DNA from: Atherix ibis
Lineage: Eukaryota; Arthropoda; Insecta; Diptera; Athericidae
Length of the DNA stretch: 64,000 nt
Direction: 5' to 3'
Assembly (NCBI GenBank): GCA_958298945.1
Contig: OY282606.1
Coordinates: 95,425,696 to 95,489,695 of the forward strand
Shown in pieces: positions 1-12,070 of the stretch; position 1 is the first letter of the stretch, and every line of letters begins with the position of its first letter. The translations under genes and the position numbers were made by a program. Under the pieces are notes generated by a model. The model had not been told where the DNA came from, searched no databases, and was given only the letters and a program-made list of their open reading frames with translations.

Positions 1-762
1 GCAACATTGATATATGCTTCGTCAATACTTGTTATTACATTGCGGGTTCAAATTAACTTACTTGGTGGATATTTGTATAAAGATACAGTTTCTGAAGAAG
101 CAAAAATTACAGATGACATTCGTCAAAACTACTTATCGCTTATTCAGTATTTTTTAAAGGATGGCCTTATTGAATTAGTAGAGTTAATCAAGCAAAAAGT
201 TCATAAAATAATGAAAACTTATGAATTAAACCAAAAACTAAGTTTAGCCGATGTCGAACAAATTTTCTGGTCAATTCAGATGGCAGTGAATAGTGACATT
301 AAGGATCCTAATAGTAAAATTTCAGAGTATGTTTTACCAAAAGAAATTCAAGAAGCTGGATTATTTGAAATAATGTTTAATGAAACATTGGATATGTTGG
401 AAAGTGATGATGTTGCTATTATCTGCTCAGATAACGTGAGTCGAGGATTTTCAATTGCAGTAGAGAGTATAGCAGAATATTATACAGACAAAAATAATTT
501 AAATGGTGTTGTTAAAGAGCATTCGAATATGCATAATAATAGGCCAGGCACGTCTAAGACATTTTTGAATGAAGCGCATAATATTAACGTTATAGCATTG
601 TACTTGGCTAAACTCATTCCAGTTATAAGTGGAATTACATCGTTTAATTTTAACAGTAATATAAAACCACAAAATTTGGCTACATCACTAGTAACATTAT
701 TTTTAGTTTCGGAAAAGATCAAAACGTTGGGAACTAATGTCTATGAGACGTTCTGTGTTTAA
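1..762 (+). CDS. Pex3: Peroxin-3 (Pex3), 3' part of gene, truncated by window start
   Basis: The reading frame is open from the first base and ends at TAA 760-762, giving 253 residues; the 5' part lies outside the window. Pex3 is the peroxisomal membrane receptor for Pex19 and is needed to insert membrane proteins into peroxisomes. The identification rests on family-like stretches in the right order: VITLRVQINLLGGYLY, then YLSLIQYFLKDGLIELVELIK, a middle NETLDMLES block, SRGFSIAVESIAEY, LAKLIPVISG and a C-terminal VYETFCV. This corresponds to roughly the C-terminal two thirds of a ~370-380-residue protein. There is no intron in this part. A candidate polyadenylation signal AATAAA lies at 879-884. 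The frame enters from upstream, so no start can be assigned. The assignment is from remembered family sequence, without a search. Confidence 0.88.
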   Translation, partial: ATLIYASSILVITLRVQINLLGGYLYKDTVSEEAKITDDIRQNYLSLIQYFLKDGLIELVELIKQKVHKIMKTYELNQKLSLADVEQIFWSIQMAVNSDIKDPNSKISEYVLPKEIQEAGLFEIMFNETLDMLESDDVAIICSDNVSRGFSIAVESIAEYYTDKNNLNGVVKEHSNMHNNRPGTSKTFLNEAHNINVIALYLAKLIPVISGITSFNFNSNIKPQNLATSLVTLFLVSEKIKTLGTNVYETFCV

Positions 763-1392
763 ATTTTGAAATAACGATTAATGCATTTTTTATAAATTCA
801 GATTTAATTCATTCCGAGAATATTTTTATTTGTCTTTGGTCTGTAATGTTTTTGTATAGCTCTAAGAGTTCTTATATAAATAAAATGGTATTTTTTTTAG
901 AAATATAAAAAAAACAATGTTTTATTTAAATTCAATTTTTATTTATTAATTAAATGACATTTTTATATTTGATATGATTATGACATATGTAAAGAAAACG
1001 CAAAACTTTTCTTTACCTGTGATATTATTATGTATGTATATTTTTTTAAATTAAATTTTTTAATATTTTTGCCAAATGGTCTAATGGTTATTGTGGCGCT
1101 ATATTGGCCACCCACTGGCACGTTTTAGGCACCTTAAATATAAACAAAGAAAATTTTTAAAATTTTTTGTATATACATATATTTGAGTACAGTTTACAAT
1201 ATACAAATGTGATCATAAATTATTTTAATAAATTCAATTCCATGCAAATAGAAACACTTAAAATATATAATAAATCAAAGGAATTGGTTAAATTTTATTT
1301 TTAATATAGAAATATCGGAACCGTATCATCACTAGGAAACATTTAGGATCTGTAACATATTTGGTTCGTTTATTATACTTTTTAGCACCCAA

Positions 1393-1494
1393 TATATTTG
1401 TGTACCATCGGCACATTGTGGGAATATTACATATAATAGTTTTTTAACTATTAATTATATTTGTGTACCAACGGCACATTGTGGGAATACTACA
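1393..1494. repeat. 39-bp direct repeat, two copies
   Basis: Copies at 1393-1431 and 1456-1494 differ at only two positions. They share the core GTGTACC-(A/T)-CGGCACATTGTGGGAATA and are 63 bp apart start to start. The unit is more GC-rich than its surroundings. It lies downstream of Pex3; nothing ties it to a known element. Confidence 0.8.
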
Positions 1495-3776
1495 ATAATT
1501 TCGAATATTTGATTTTATTACAAAATAAATTTGGTAACGTATAATATTTATGATTTTTATTTAAGTGAACTTATTTATTTGTCATGTGGACCTAAATAGT
1601 ATATAATAATTAACAAAATTTAATCGAAAAGCACAATACGAACGTTTTCATACGTACGTATATATATGCTTCAATAATTTCAATTGCGAACATATGGTTG
1701 TTGGAACATTTGTAGTTACAGGTACTTATATTTATTGCATAATATTTGTATTGCGATGTCCAATCTATTATAGCAACGTTAGTTTTAAAATTTCACGTGG
1801 ATAAACGCGTATGTAGTTACAAACTCTATAGACTTTTTCATAAATAACCTCTGCATATATATAAGTATGACTTAATGTTTGATATAAGGGGAAAGGTAGA
1901 ACTTTATAACTGAGATGAATATATCATAATGAGCAGGATGGAGTTTAATTTCGCATGAGCAATGGGAATATTTCCAAAGGATAAACACTACCCCTGTTCG
2001 GTTAAGAATAGTGTTCGACCCCTAAAATGTAACTCCTTTTCTTCAGCTGTGTACAGACAGTCTAGAGTGCTCCGTAACGATGAGAGTGTCTCGTACGTTG
2101 GCTAGCTAAGGGTAGAATTCATAGATTTTAAAAGGGGGTGTGTTGAAGTTTTCTTTTTAGACAGAAAATGAAATTTTTTTTGTTTAATTTTTACATATTA
2201 ATGTTTAATCAATAATTCTTAATATAAAATATATATTATTAAGAAAATTCATTATTTATTAAATATATTATTATATATGATAAATATTGATTAACAGTGT
2301 GGATTAAATTTAATTAAAGAAGGATACAAATCAGTTTTATGTAATGGTGCCCTCAAAAATAATCAGTCCCAAATAATTTCTATCAGTATTTTTATATTAT
2401 AATGTAAAAAATTAACTTTAGTCAAAATTGAAATATTAAATATTTATATAGAATAATATTAAGTTTAAACATATACAAATAAAATATATTAATTAAGTGA
2501 TAAATGAAAATGTCCATTCATATAGAGAACTGAAAGGATCAATATCAAGTCCTTTGGTATTGAACATGAAAAAAATACAAGTTGATATTATCATATACTA
2601 AGAAAAACTAGTGAAGTATTTTAACGTGTTGCCGTATCAGCTATATTACAATATGTGAACAAAGGACACGACTAAACTTATTTGATATAAAATCAATTTT
2701 AGTCGTGCTCTATTTTTTTTTAAATCTTTTTAAAACAATTGTAATTTTAATTTTACATCATCAAAATAAAAATTGTACACATAAATTACGGTTAATACAA
2801 TATATATGATTTGGTGAAATTTAAATTATTAACTTTAAAGACAATATTCAATTATTTAAAATATTGCGCAAGAAACTTTTTCGTAAATTTTTCTCTTTGA
2901 TAAGATAGAAATCAAATACATATATTTTATATGGCTGCGATAATTATACTTTTTATTTATATTGCCATATAATAGATTTTTAAATGATCAAAAATTACCT
3001 AAAACTTATATACAAACAAAAGGCTACATTAAATTCGTATTAATAAAGGCACCGTGTGTAATCATAAAATAAATGCGAAATAATTTTATTATACTATTGT
3101 ATATAAGAAAAGCTGATATTACAACCTCATTTTTACAATGATTTAGGTAATTACTTTTCATATTCTGTTTATATTTATAAAAAAGGTCTTTAACCCAATG
3201 CCCATAATAATTGTGATTGTGTTCAAAATTTATGGGTGCCTATATCAGAACAAAAAATCACTTCATGAAGGAAATATCGAAACTAATATTTACTCTGTAT
3301 ACAATTTAGACATGTTTCATATTTCCTTATTTGAATCCTTTTCAAATGTATAAAGTTTCTATTGTGCATATTATTTCAAAATTCTAAATGGGAATGCAGA
3401 AAAACTATTCATAAAGATGTTGTTCGCCTTGGGTTAAAAGAAATTTATTTGGGCCACATGGAAGCTTTTAGTATAAAAGGAGGTGAATATGAAATAAAAG
3501 GTTTTTCTTTCAGTTTCATTCAATACTAAATTATCTACTAATCCATCCATATAAATCCACACTTGCTTATATTTGTGTACCTATTTATATGTTTGTGAGT
3601 GTGTATTTGTTTAAAGTATTTTTATTTTACTTATATAAAAGTATTGATTTAAATCTAAGATATAGTATATGTGAATATTTAAACTAAAACAAGCATTTCA
3701 GCAATAAACAAAAACCCTTTATAAATATGAAATTTTTTAAATAAATTTAAAAAAAAAACAACATTTTAACAATAAT

Positions 3777-3899
3777 CGAAGACAATAAACAATTAATTTT
3801 TTTTACAATCAAAATATTATTTACAAAAAACTCATTATAAAATAAAATGTTAATTACTTATTGAATAAGATAATTTAGAAAAAATCTGCCCTCTACCGT
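3777..3899 (+). repeat. 123-bp dispersed repeat, copy A
   Basis: This segment, from CGAAGACAATAAAC to AAATCTGCCCTCTACCGT, recurs almost unchanged at 6671-6793 in the same orientation with about five differences. It has no coding frame and no visible terminal inverted repeats. It may be an end fragment of an unrecognised transposon or a short non-autonomous element. Confidence 0.8.
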
Positions 3900-5517
3900 G
3901 TGTGACATTTTTCGTAATATTTATGGAATATGATTGTAGTTGAATTATTACTGAAAATATATATTACTAATAAATTAAATTAGTATAATATTATAATAAT
4001 ATAAATTTAAAAAAGAACTATATTAATGTAATACATAATATAATAAAATATTGGGACAGACAAATCCACATTTATTATGTCATATTTTTCATTTATTTTA
4101 TCAATAACAGAATTAGCAAAAGAATGCATCTTATTATCATATAGGAAATTGAATAATCATTAACTTAATGAGATTTTGATAGCTTGGTTATATCACATTA
4201 TTATCGAGCTTTATATAAGTGTGCATATACCATAAAAACAATATAGAGAAAACAAACACTATTTTTAGCTACTGTAATCACAAACTCGGGAGAACTTTAT
4301 CAACTAAACTTTAAAACTTACTGCTTAAAATTGTTCCAATACTTTTATTACAAAAATATCCTTACAAATATATAACTTTAATATTTAACTAATAAAAGTA
4401 GTATAAACATAATTTTTTTTTTGAAATAATTTTATTTCGGAATAAGGGTTTTAAAGTGTAGTTATATAAATTATATAAAAATAAATAGAATCTGTTTTTA
4501 CATTTAATAGCGATATTAAAAATGATATTTAAAAAAAAAAAATAATGCATTTTCAAATAATCGATATTTTATAAAGAATGTAATATATTTTTATATATTT
4601 ATTACAAGAATTGGCCGCTTTTTTTATTTGATAATATTTTCTAAATAGCAGCCGAATAAATTTGAGAAAACAACAACATTTTTTTAAGTCCTTTTTTATA
4701 TATATTAATATTGTAATAATAAAAAGGAAAACAACACAAAACATATTTTTTTTAATAATTATACATAATTTGGAAATTTTTCATATAGAAAATAGAATTT
4801 TTTGAGTATTTTTTTAAAATAACGTTTTTTTATCATTATACATTTTTGTAAATGTACGTATAAATATTGTAGATAAGCAAAAAATAACAAAGTGTACATT
4901 GAATTGTAGAGTACTCGTATAACAATTCCTTTCAATAAGGGGAAAATATATTCAATAAATTGATATAAAATAAAAATATTTCAGTTATAATTTTGAAAAT
5001 ATTGTATTTTTTTTTTATCTATAAAAATTTATTTATTGATAATACAATAATAAAAGGATACATTTATTTTTATGAATACAATATATTTTGATGTACCGAA
5101 AGGAAATTATTTAAAACCTAATAGATAAAAATAATGTTTATCGAGAATTTTTATCAAAATTTAATAGTTTGACTTTGAATATAAAGCAGAACGTGTGTCG
5201 AAAATCATTGTGATATGGAATCATGTATCGCAATACTGAGCCAGTAATAATTTAGCTCGTCAACTGTTCGTATGTACGAGTATTATTTGTATTTTTCAAT
5301 AAAAAAAAAATATTCAAAAATGTAGTTTAAATGATGGAAAAATAATACTTACAGTGTTATTATTTGATAATTACTTAAAAAAATTCTAGACATAGCTCCA
5401 ATTGAAGTGATATATATATATATTCGTAATGCAGTTTTTGTGAGCAATGGAGTTTTCAAAAGTGAATTCTGATAGAATTATAATGTGAGAAGAGCTTAAA
5501 AATTATATTTCTAAAAT

Positions 5518-8500
5518 ATGCGATTGCCAAAGTTCTCGCTTAAAAAATGTTTTTTTTTAATAATAACATTTACACTTCTAGTGCTATTCGGATTTAGCAT
5601 CAGGTAAGCCTTACGTCTATATATTTAAATTTTTTTTTATTGGAAAATTTTATTTAACATAATTTTACCGTACATAATTATCCTAGCCATAGTAGTACAA
5701 CATATACGGTTGATTAAGATAATAATACTTTTATAATTAGGTTATTTTACATTAACATAAAATTTCAACAATTATATTAATAAGAGTGCAATGTATGGAG
5801 TAAATTATATTTAGCTTTTATAAAAGTTTAGAATTTTTTCTATATATTCAACGAGTATCGTATAAAAAATTTATACGTTATAAAATAAATGTGTTGGTGC
5901 GCTCAATTTTTTTATTAATTTTTTCAATTCCGGATGTAGTTATAGGAACCAGTAAAGTAGAAAATTATTATAGATTATTTTGTGTACGAAAAAATTTTGA
6001 AAACAAAAAAAAATTGAATATCAACTGAAAAATTCTGTATTATTAAAAAAAATCAAAAAAAACGAATACGAATAGGAAAAATTAAGATATTTACATGCTT
6101 TTGGTGCTATTAAATAACATTCAAATTTTTGGTTATCTTTAAATAAAAAATTTCGAAGGAATGTTTAGTTTTGTTATCTAATATGAAAAAAATATTTTAC
6201 ATTATAAAAGTAATGACTATATTTAAATTATAACCATTTTGATTATATTGTAGGGAAAAAGAATTATGGAAACCAAAGTCTTCACAATCACAATATTTTC
6301 AAGCCGAAAATACGGAATCAGATGACATTATATTCCAACAAACATCGGTAATTTTAAATTGATTTATATTATTTAAATAAAATATTTTTCATAATTAATA
6401 TTTCTTCATAATTCTTTACTAATAATTAGTAAAATTATGTAAAATACTTAAAAGCTGTGTATTTTTATGATTTACTAATATATTCTAATTTTTTTTTGTT
6501 TCCAATAATATTCAAAATATTTTAATATAATATTCTATTAGCCATATATAGTAGTTATTAATTTTTTTGAACTTTTCTTTTAATAAATTCGATAAAAATT
6601 CTTTTATTAAACAATTTAAATATATTTAAAAAAAGAAAATATGTTTCGTTATTATGTCAATGTAGTGAATCGAAGACAATAAACAATTAATTTTTTTTAC
6701 AATCAAAATATTATTTACAAAAAACTCATTATAAAATAAAGTGTTAATTACATATTGGATAAGATAATTTAGAAAAAATCTGCCCTCTATCGTATACAAA
6801 TTATTGATAAAATCAGAATAGTGAAAGTAACGCCCATTATTTTGGAAAATGTTATATGGAAAAATACGCCCTATTAAAATATTGGGTTGTTCGGAAAGTA
6901 ATTTCGTTTTTTTTTTTTTTATAAAAATGAAAGACGATTTTCTTATAGTGAATTAATATTTTATTCAATTAAATATTGTCTAATACCCTTTGCCATTTTT
7001 CTGGCAGCAGCATGATTCCACGCTCATAAAATGTTTGTTCTTTGCTGGCAAAAAACTTATCCAAGTGATTTTTGACCTCCTCATTTGAATTAAAACTATT
7101 ACCGTCTAAAAAATTTTGTAGGGAGTGGAACAAATGATAATCGGAAGGTGCTAGGTCTGGAGAGTATGGTGGGTGTGGCAGTATATCCCATCCAAGCTCT
7201 AAAAGCTTTAGCCGTGTGGTCAAACTTGTATGTGGTTCCGCATTATCCTGTTGGAACACTATACCTTTCCTCTTGACCAATTCTGGCCTTTTTTCTTTAA
7301 GTGCATCATTCAATTTGTCCAACTGATGACAGTACACTTCAAAATTTATCGTTGTATTGCTCGGTAGAAGCTCAGAATAAACGATTCCTTTGAAATCCCA
7401 CCAAACAGATAGCATAACCTTTTTTTGATGAATATTGGCTTTCGAAGTGCTTTGAGCCGGTTCATCTTTTCTACTCCAGGATCTTTTGCGTTGAACATTG
7501 TTGTAGACAACCCATTTCACGTCCCCAGTGATGATACGCTTCAAAAATGGATCATTTTCTTGGCGTTTGAGAAGCATATCACAAACGTCAATGCGAAGGC
7601 ACAAATTTTTTTCTGTAAGATGAGGAACCCATACGTCGAGCTTGGAGATTAAACCTAGTCGTTTCAAATGATCATGAATGGTTGACTTCGATAAATTTAA
7701 TCTCTCGGCGATCTCACGAGTTGTTATTCGCCGGTTTGCATCAATTAATGCCTTTATTGTGTCTTCATCAGCTTCAGCTGGCCTCCCAGAACGTGGTGCA
7801 TCTTCGAGACCAAAATTGCCGGCTCGAAATTTTGCAAACCAGTTTTGGCACTGGCGCTCACTTAGCACATCTCCATACACATCGGATAATTTTTTTCGCG
7901 CTTGAACAGCTTTTTTACCTTTTTTATAGTAAAAAAGTAAAATATGCCGAAAATGCTGTTTTTCACTTTCCATATTTAAAAACGTTTTAACCAAAAAGCT
8001 ACTGTGCGGATTCAATCAGATTTTTTTACAAGCAATCCTTGTTATGTCAGCTGTCAAAATACATATGATTATGGGGCTTAAGTGTGAAGTTGGTTGTGAA
8101 AAGTACAATTAAGTCCTCTGTTGGGAAGAAACGAAATTACTTTCCGGACAGCCCAATATTACTTCAAATATGAGTTTTATTATTTATAGATTGCCGATTT
8201 AAAAAAAATATCTACAATATATTCAATTTTATCAGTTCAAAAGAAAACATCTTAAATAAAATAATAGTTAAGAAATCATAAATGCAGTTATCCCAAATTA
8301 TATAATAAAATTTGGTAAGAACATTATTGTTAAATTGAAACATTTTTATAATAATGCTGTATATAATGAAATAATTACAAAAATCAATAATTCACGTCCG
8401 GAACAAATCCTTTGTTAGAAAAAAATATAAAAATAAATACTATTTATTATTTTTCAGGAATTTTATCTTGTCGAAATTGAAAATGGTCAAGAACCTCCAG

Positions 8501-10313
8501 TTCAGCCTTATACATTTCCGTCACGCAGTAAACCTTGGTATTTTTTAAATGGAGAAAGGTATCCATTACCTGCTAAACGGGGTGTTAGATCAAAAAAGCG
8601 GATCGCTAAACTTTTCCCACAAGATGATCAACGTAGTGATAGGATAACAAATCAGCTAATGTTCGTTCCACCTAATTATGATGAAATTCGAGAAGATGGT
8701 AGACTAAAAACAATTTTACTTTATAATGGTTTGGGACCTTGGAACGTTAAACAGGGTGTGTAAATATATATCGATTTATTTATTGAATATTTGCACAAAT
8801 CATCGAATTATTGAGAATTTTGCATAAAAATGTTTTTACATACTTAATACAAGTAGAAAATATTATTAAAATAATTACTAGCAAATATTATTACTTATTT
8901 ATATTTCAACAACTATTAAAACTTTATTTGTATTAATGTCTCAAAAACGTTCGATATACTTACTTAGGTCGTGATGTATTTGTAAGTTCAAAATGTCCTG
9001 TTGATACATGTACAATAACTGCAAATAAAGAAAAGGCTGCAATGGCAGATCTTGTTTTATATAAAGATCATTATATACCAACTGGAATCCATAGACCAAG
9101 CAGACAAGTATTTATGTTATACTTCTTAGAGTGCCCATACCATACACAACATGTTAAAATTCCTGACATTTTCAACTGGACAGCTACATATAGGTTGGTA
9201 ATATATAGTAATATACTATTATTTCGAAAATAAATTCGTATTTTTTAGAAAGGACAGTGATATTGTGGCACCATATGAGAAGTGGGAATACTTTGATCCA
9301 CGAATCAAGCAAATGGAACAGGAAAGGAATTATGCCTTAAATAAAACAAAGAAAGTAGCGTGGTTTGTATCAAATTGTGGAGCCCGAAATGGACGCCTAC
9401 AATACGCACATGAACTACAAAAACATATTGAGGTTAATAAAATATTCATAATTATTTACTTGAATTTGTGTATATGTGTATGGTCTGCATATATTATTAT
9501 AATTATGTTGTTTTACGATGAAAAATTAATAAAGTTTCCTAGCCAAATTATTCAGGGCAACTGTACACTAAAATTTAAATTGAATATCTTAGAAGTATCA
9601 TTTGTAAATATGTTTCAAATAAGAAAATAAATATTTTAATAGTATTCTAACCAGAAATTGACCCTTTTTGATTTCGATATCTTTAAAAGTTTGCTTTTTT
9701 CTAATGAGATAAAATTTTCTCCTTTTTAAATTATTCTAATTGAATAAAATCAATGAATAGCATTTAATTAATTTGAAATTATCTTTATTTTAAATAGGTT
9801 GATATTTATGGAGCTTGTGGATCATTTAAATGCCCTCGAAATATGGCAGATAAATGCTTTGACATACTTGATCGGGATTATAAATTCTACCTCGCATTTG
9901 AAAATTCAAATTGCAAAGATTACATCACCGAAAAATTTTTTGTAAACGCTCTAAATAGAAATGTTTTGCCAATTGTAATGGGCGCAAGACCGGAAGACTA
10001 TGAGAATAGTGCACCATATCGATCATATATACATGTTGATGAATTTGCATCGCCTAAAGAATTGGCTGAATATCTTAAAATATTAGATAAAAATGATGAA
10101 TTATATAATTCTTATTTTAAATGGAAAGGAACTGGAGAATTTATAAATACATATTATTGGTGCCGTGTTTGTGCAATTCTTCATGATGAAGATTCTCTTT
10201 ATAAACCAAAGTGGTATCCGGATGTAAACGACTGGTGGCGTGGACCTGGCGTTTGTACAAACGGATCATGGCGAAATTTCAAAGCTAGACAAGATATAAT
10301 TACTGATGACTAG
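5518..10313 (+). CDS. FucTA: Core alpha1,3-fucosyltransferase A, six exons
   Basis: Exons 5518-5603, 6254-6347, 8458-8755, 8968-9193, 9249-9432 and 9798-10313 join in frame at GT-AG introns to give 467 residues ending at TAG 10311-10313. The enzyme transfers fucose from GDP-fucose to the core N-acetylglucosamine of N-glycans in the Golgi, making the neural anti-HRP epitope in insects. It is a type II membrane protein: a short cytoplasmic MRLPKFSLKK is followed by a hydrophobic anchor (residues ~11-28). The catalytic part carries LKTILLYNGLGPWNVK, KVAWFVSNCGARNGRLQYA and the fucosyltransferase signature FENSNCKDYITEKF-VNAL-PIVMG, with a C-terminal WCRVC. All match Drosophila FucTA closely (503 residues there, from memory). 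Intron 2 is enlarged to 2.1 kb by a mariner insertion. The 5'-most ATG in frame with the membrane anchor was taken as start. Confidence 0.95.
6671..6793 (+). repeat. 123-bp dispersed repeat, copy B, in FucTA intron 2
   Basis: Near-identical to 3777-3899 and in the same orientation. It ends 88 bp before the mariner terminal repeat and is outside that element. Its presence in an intron and in upstream intergenic DNA marks it as a mobile or duplicated sequence. Confidence 0.8.
6882..8156 (-). mobile_element. Nearly intact mariner element (1,275 bp)
   Basis: The element is bounded by imperfect inverted repeats of about 28 bp: TTGGGTTGTTCGGAAAGTAA at the left and the complement of TTACTTTCCGGACAGCCCAA at the right. 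It is flanked on both sides by TA (6880-6881 and 8157-8158), the target duplication expected for mariner. It contains a single uninterrupted transposase frame on the minus strand and lies within FucTA intron 2, antisense to the host gene. At least two further copies (30432 and 45990) and one 3' fragment (38445-38582) of the same family are in this window. Confidence 0.93.
6969..7973 (-). CDS. mariner transposase (mellifera-like group)
   Basis: The frame is open for 334 residues from the methionine of MESEKQHFRHILLFYY; an in-frame ATG at 8015 would add 14 residues, but the family normally starts at MESEK. It is a cut-and-paste DNA transposase. The N-terminal half holds two helix-turn-helix regions (a QNWFAKFRAGN linker, then TTREIAERLNLSKSTIHDHLK), followed by WVPH. 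The catalytic domain shows ITGD, QQDNAEPHT and YSPDLAPSDYH, giving the D...D34D triad; I counted 34 residues between the last two aspartates. Oddities: the usual GDEKW reads GDVKW, DNARPH reads DNAEPH, and the frame stops at RVLDNI, a few residues earlier than relatives. The catalytic residues are present, so activity is possible but not assured. Confidence 0.9.
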   Translation of the reverse strand: MESEKQHFRHILLFYYKKGKKAVQARKKLSDVYGDVLSERQCQNWFAKFRAGNFGLEDAPRSGRPAEADEDTIKALIDANRRITTREIAERLNLSKSTIHDHLKRLGLISKLDVWVPHLTEKNLCLRIDVCDMLLKRQENDPFLKRIITGDVKWVVYNNVQRKRSWSRKDEPAQSTSKANIHQKKVMLSVWWDFKGIVYSELLPSNTTINFEVYCHQLDKLNDALKEKRPELVKRKGIVFQQDNAEPHTSLTTRLKLLELGWDILPHPPYSPDLAPSDYHLFHSLQNFLDGNSFNSNEEVKNHLDKFFASKEQTFYERGIMLLPEKWQRVLDNI

Positions 10314-11838
10314 TTAATTATAATAAGCTTTTGCCATTTAGTGCTTTATAAAGCTATTTTAGTAGTTTATTTTTAAAGCCTATTTATTCATAATGGCTAT
10401 GCATAAAAAACGAAAATTATATGCTAGTACAGTATGTGTATTTTTAATCCAATAGTTTGTTAAATTTTATCGGAATATAAGGAATATATATTATGTAGAG
10501 AATTTAATATTATATTAGATAATTGATTCAACTTCATATAATATTTTGTTAAAATGTGAGTACAGGCTTATTCAAGTTTACAAAAAACATTACCAACAAT
10601 TTTCATAAAATATCTGTACAATAGGTTTTTTTTGTATAATAGATATTTTTATATTCTGTTTTAAATTTATTTTTTTATTACCAGTACTTCGATATCAATA
10701 TAATTTAATACTGGAATGGAAAAAAGTAAAAGCATTTGTCTTTGGTGATAATAATGACAATTTGCTAGAAAATACATAAAAATATATTTATTTATCAATT
10801 AAAAGAAATTCTGACCATATAAAAATGAGAAATTAAAATTATATCTTTAAAAAAAATTTAGAATACAAGTTCTTACAGAATAATATTTTTTTTCTGTGCA
10901 TACAGAAGTGAGTAAATCTTTCAAAGGTATGTATCTATAATGGATATACAAAAATAAATGGCAAAAGCTTATCTAAAATTCTGAAAGAATGTTTATTAAG
11001 ATTAATTACAATTAATATCTTGTATGAATATAAGTTTTCATTAATTTTATAGCTGTGATATGTTATTTCTTTTTAATTTTTTAATAAAAAAAACCTACAG
11101 ATATATTAAATTGATATATTATTATATGTTTACACGTTAATAGTAAATTAATTTTACTTAATTTATTTACATTAGTACTTTGGTTGTTTTTGTGCTATAG
11201 TTTATATTATAACTTTATTTGTACAGGGTAAAAATAGTTAAAGTCAATTTTTTTTAAATAAATAGTTTGTATGAATGCTTGAAAAATAAATATTTCTTAA
11301 AGAGTATTTAATTAATTATGATCACGAATATATAAATTGATTAAACAAAAATAACGGTCAGAAGATCTATATGTAGTTTGTAATTTATAAAAAAAGATAA
11401 AATACACTAACTCAATATAAAAAATATATATGTGCCATGCATATATATTATTAAGAAATTTTACTTTATATTATCGAAATAAAAGTAAGCGAAATAAGTT
11501 GATAGTATTTTATATTTAATTATGTACAATTTTGGAAACTATCATTTGTGTAATAAATAAAAGACAATTTTTCTTTTCAAGTTATATTATAAGGGATATA
11601 TTAATATATGAAGTCGATAAGAAAATTATATGAATAGACATTTAGGATTTAGCTAATAAATATCAGTAAATATAGATAGTATAATATATTTGGTTGTATA
11701 CATGAATGTTTATTTGTTTGTTAAATATTAATAAATATGTAAATATATTTATTCAAAAATAATGTATTTAAAGTATTTGTATACTTGGAAAATAAAAATA
11801 AATGAATTTTTAATAGAAATTTAAATTGTTTTCTTATA
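10314..11838. other. Intergenic, no gene seen; FucTA 3' flank
   Basis: AT-rich sequence with several AATAAA-type motifs that could end the FucTA transcript. I see no open frame with protein-like composition and no recognised repeat before 11839. Confidence 0.55.
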
Positions 11839-11997
11839 TTGATCATTAATAATTTATACCATAACATAATCTCTATATTAAAGTTATCATTTTTAATATA
11901 ATGATTATGTTATGCTATAAATCATTAATAATCGATCAATTATCGAATTGATAATTGATCATTAATAATTTATAGTATAACATAATCTTTATATTAA
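11839..11997. repeat. Fold-back repeat with a third direct copy
   Basis: A unit starting ATTGATCATTAATAATTTAT and containing ATAACATAATC occurs at 11839-11880. It recurs as an inverted copy at about 11895-11940 and again in direct orientation at 11953-11997. The first pair can form a long hairpin. It abuts the left side of the Tc1/mariner element at 12071 and may be a miniature inverted-repeat element remnant. Confidence 0.75.
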
Positions 11998-12070
11998 GAG
12001 ATTGGTGTAAGCCAATCATATCGAATTGATAAAAATATTGATGAGTGAGTAAATTTTATCAAGCTACATA

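Larger units (their letters stand above)
763..5517. other. Intergenic, AT-rich, no gene seen
   Basis: No open frame of convincing composition occurs here. The stretch is very AT-rich with many A and T runs. A slightly more GC-rich patch at about 1980-2150 has no coding frame and no recognisable family. Two repeat features listed separately (1393-1494 and 3777-3899) are the only structure found. The last few hundred bases presumably hold the FucTA promoter and 5' UTR. Confidence 0.6.

Noticed and set aside
7425..7990. Plus-strand frames of 75-102 codons inside the mariner
   Set aside because: They are antisense shadows of the transposase frame.
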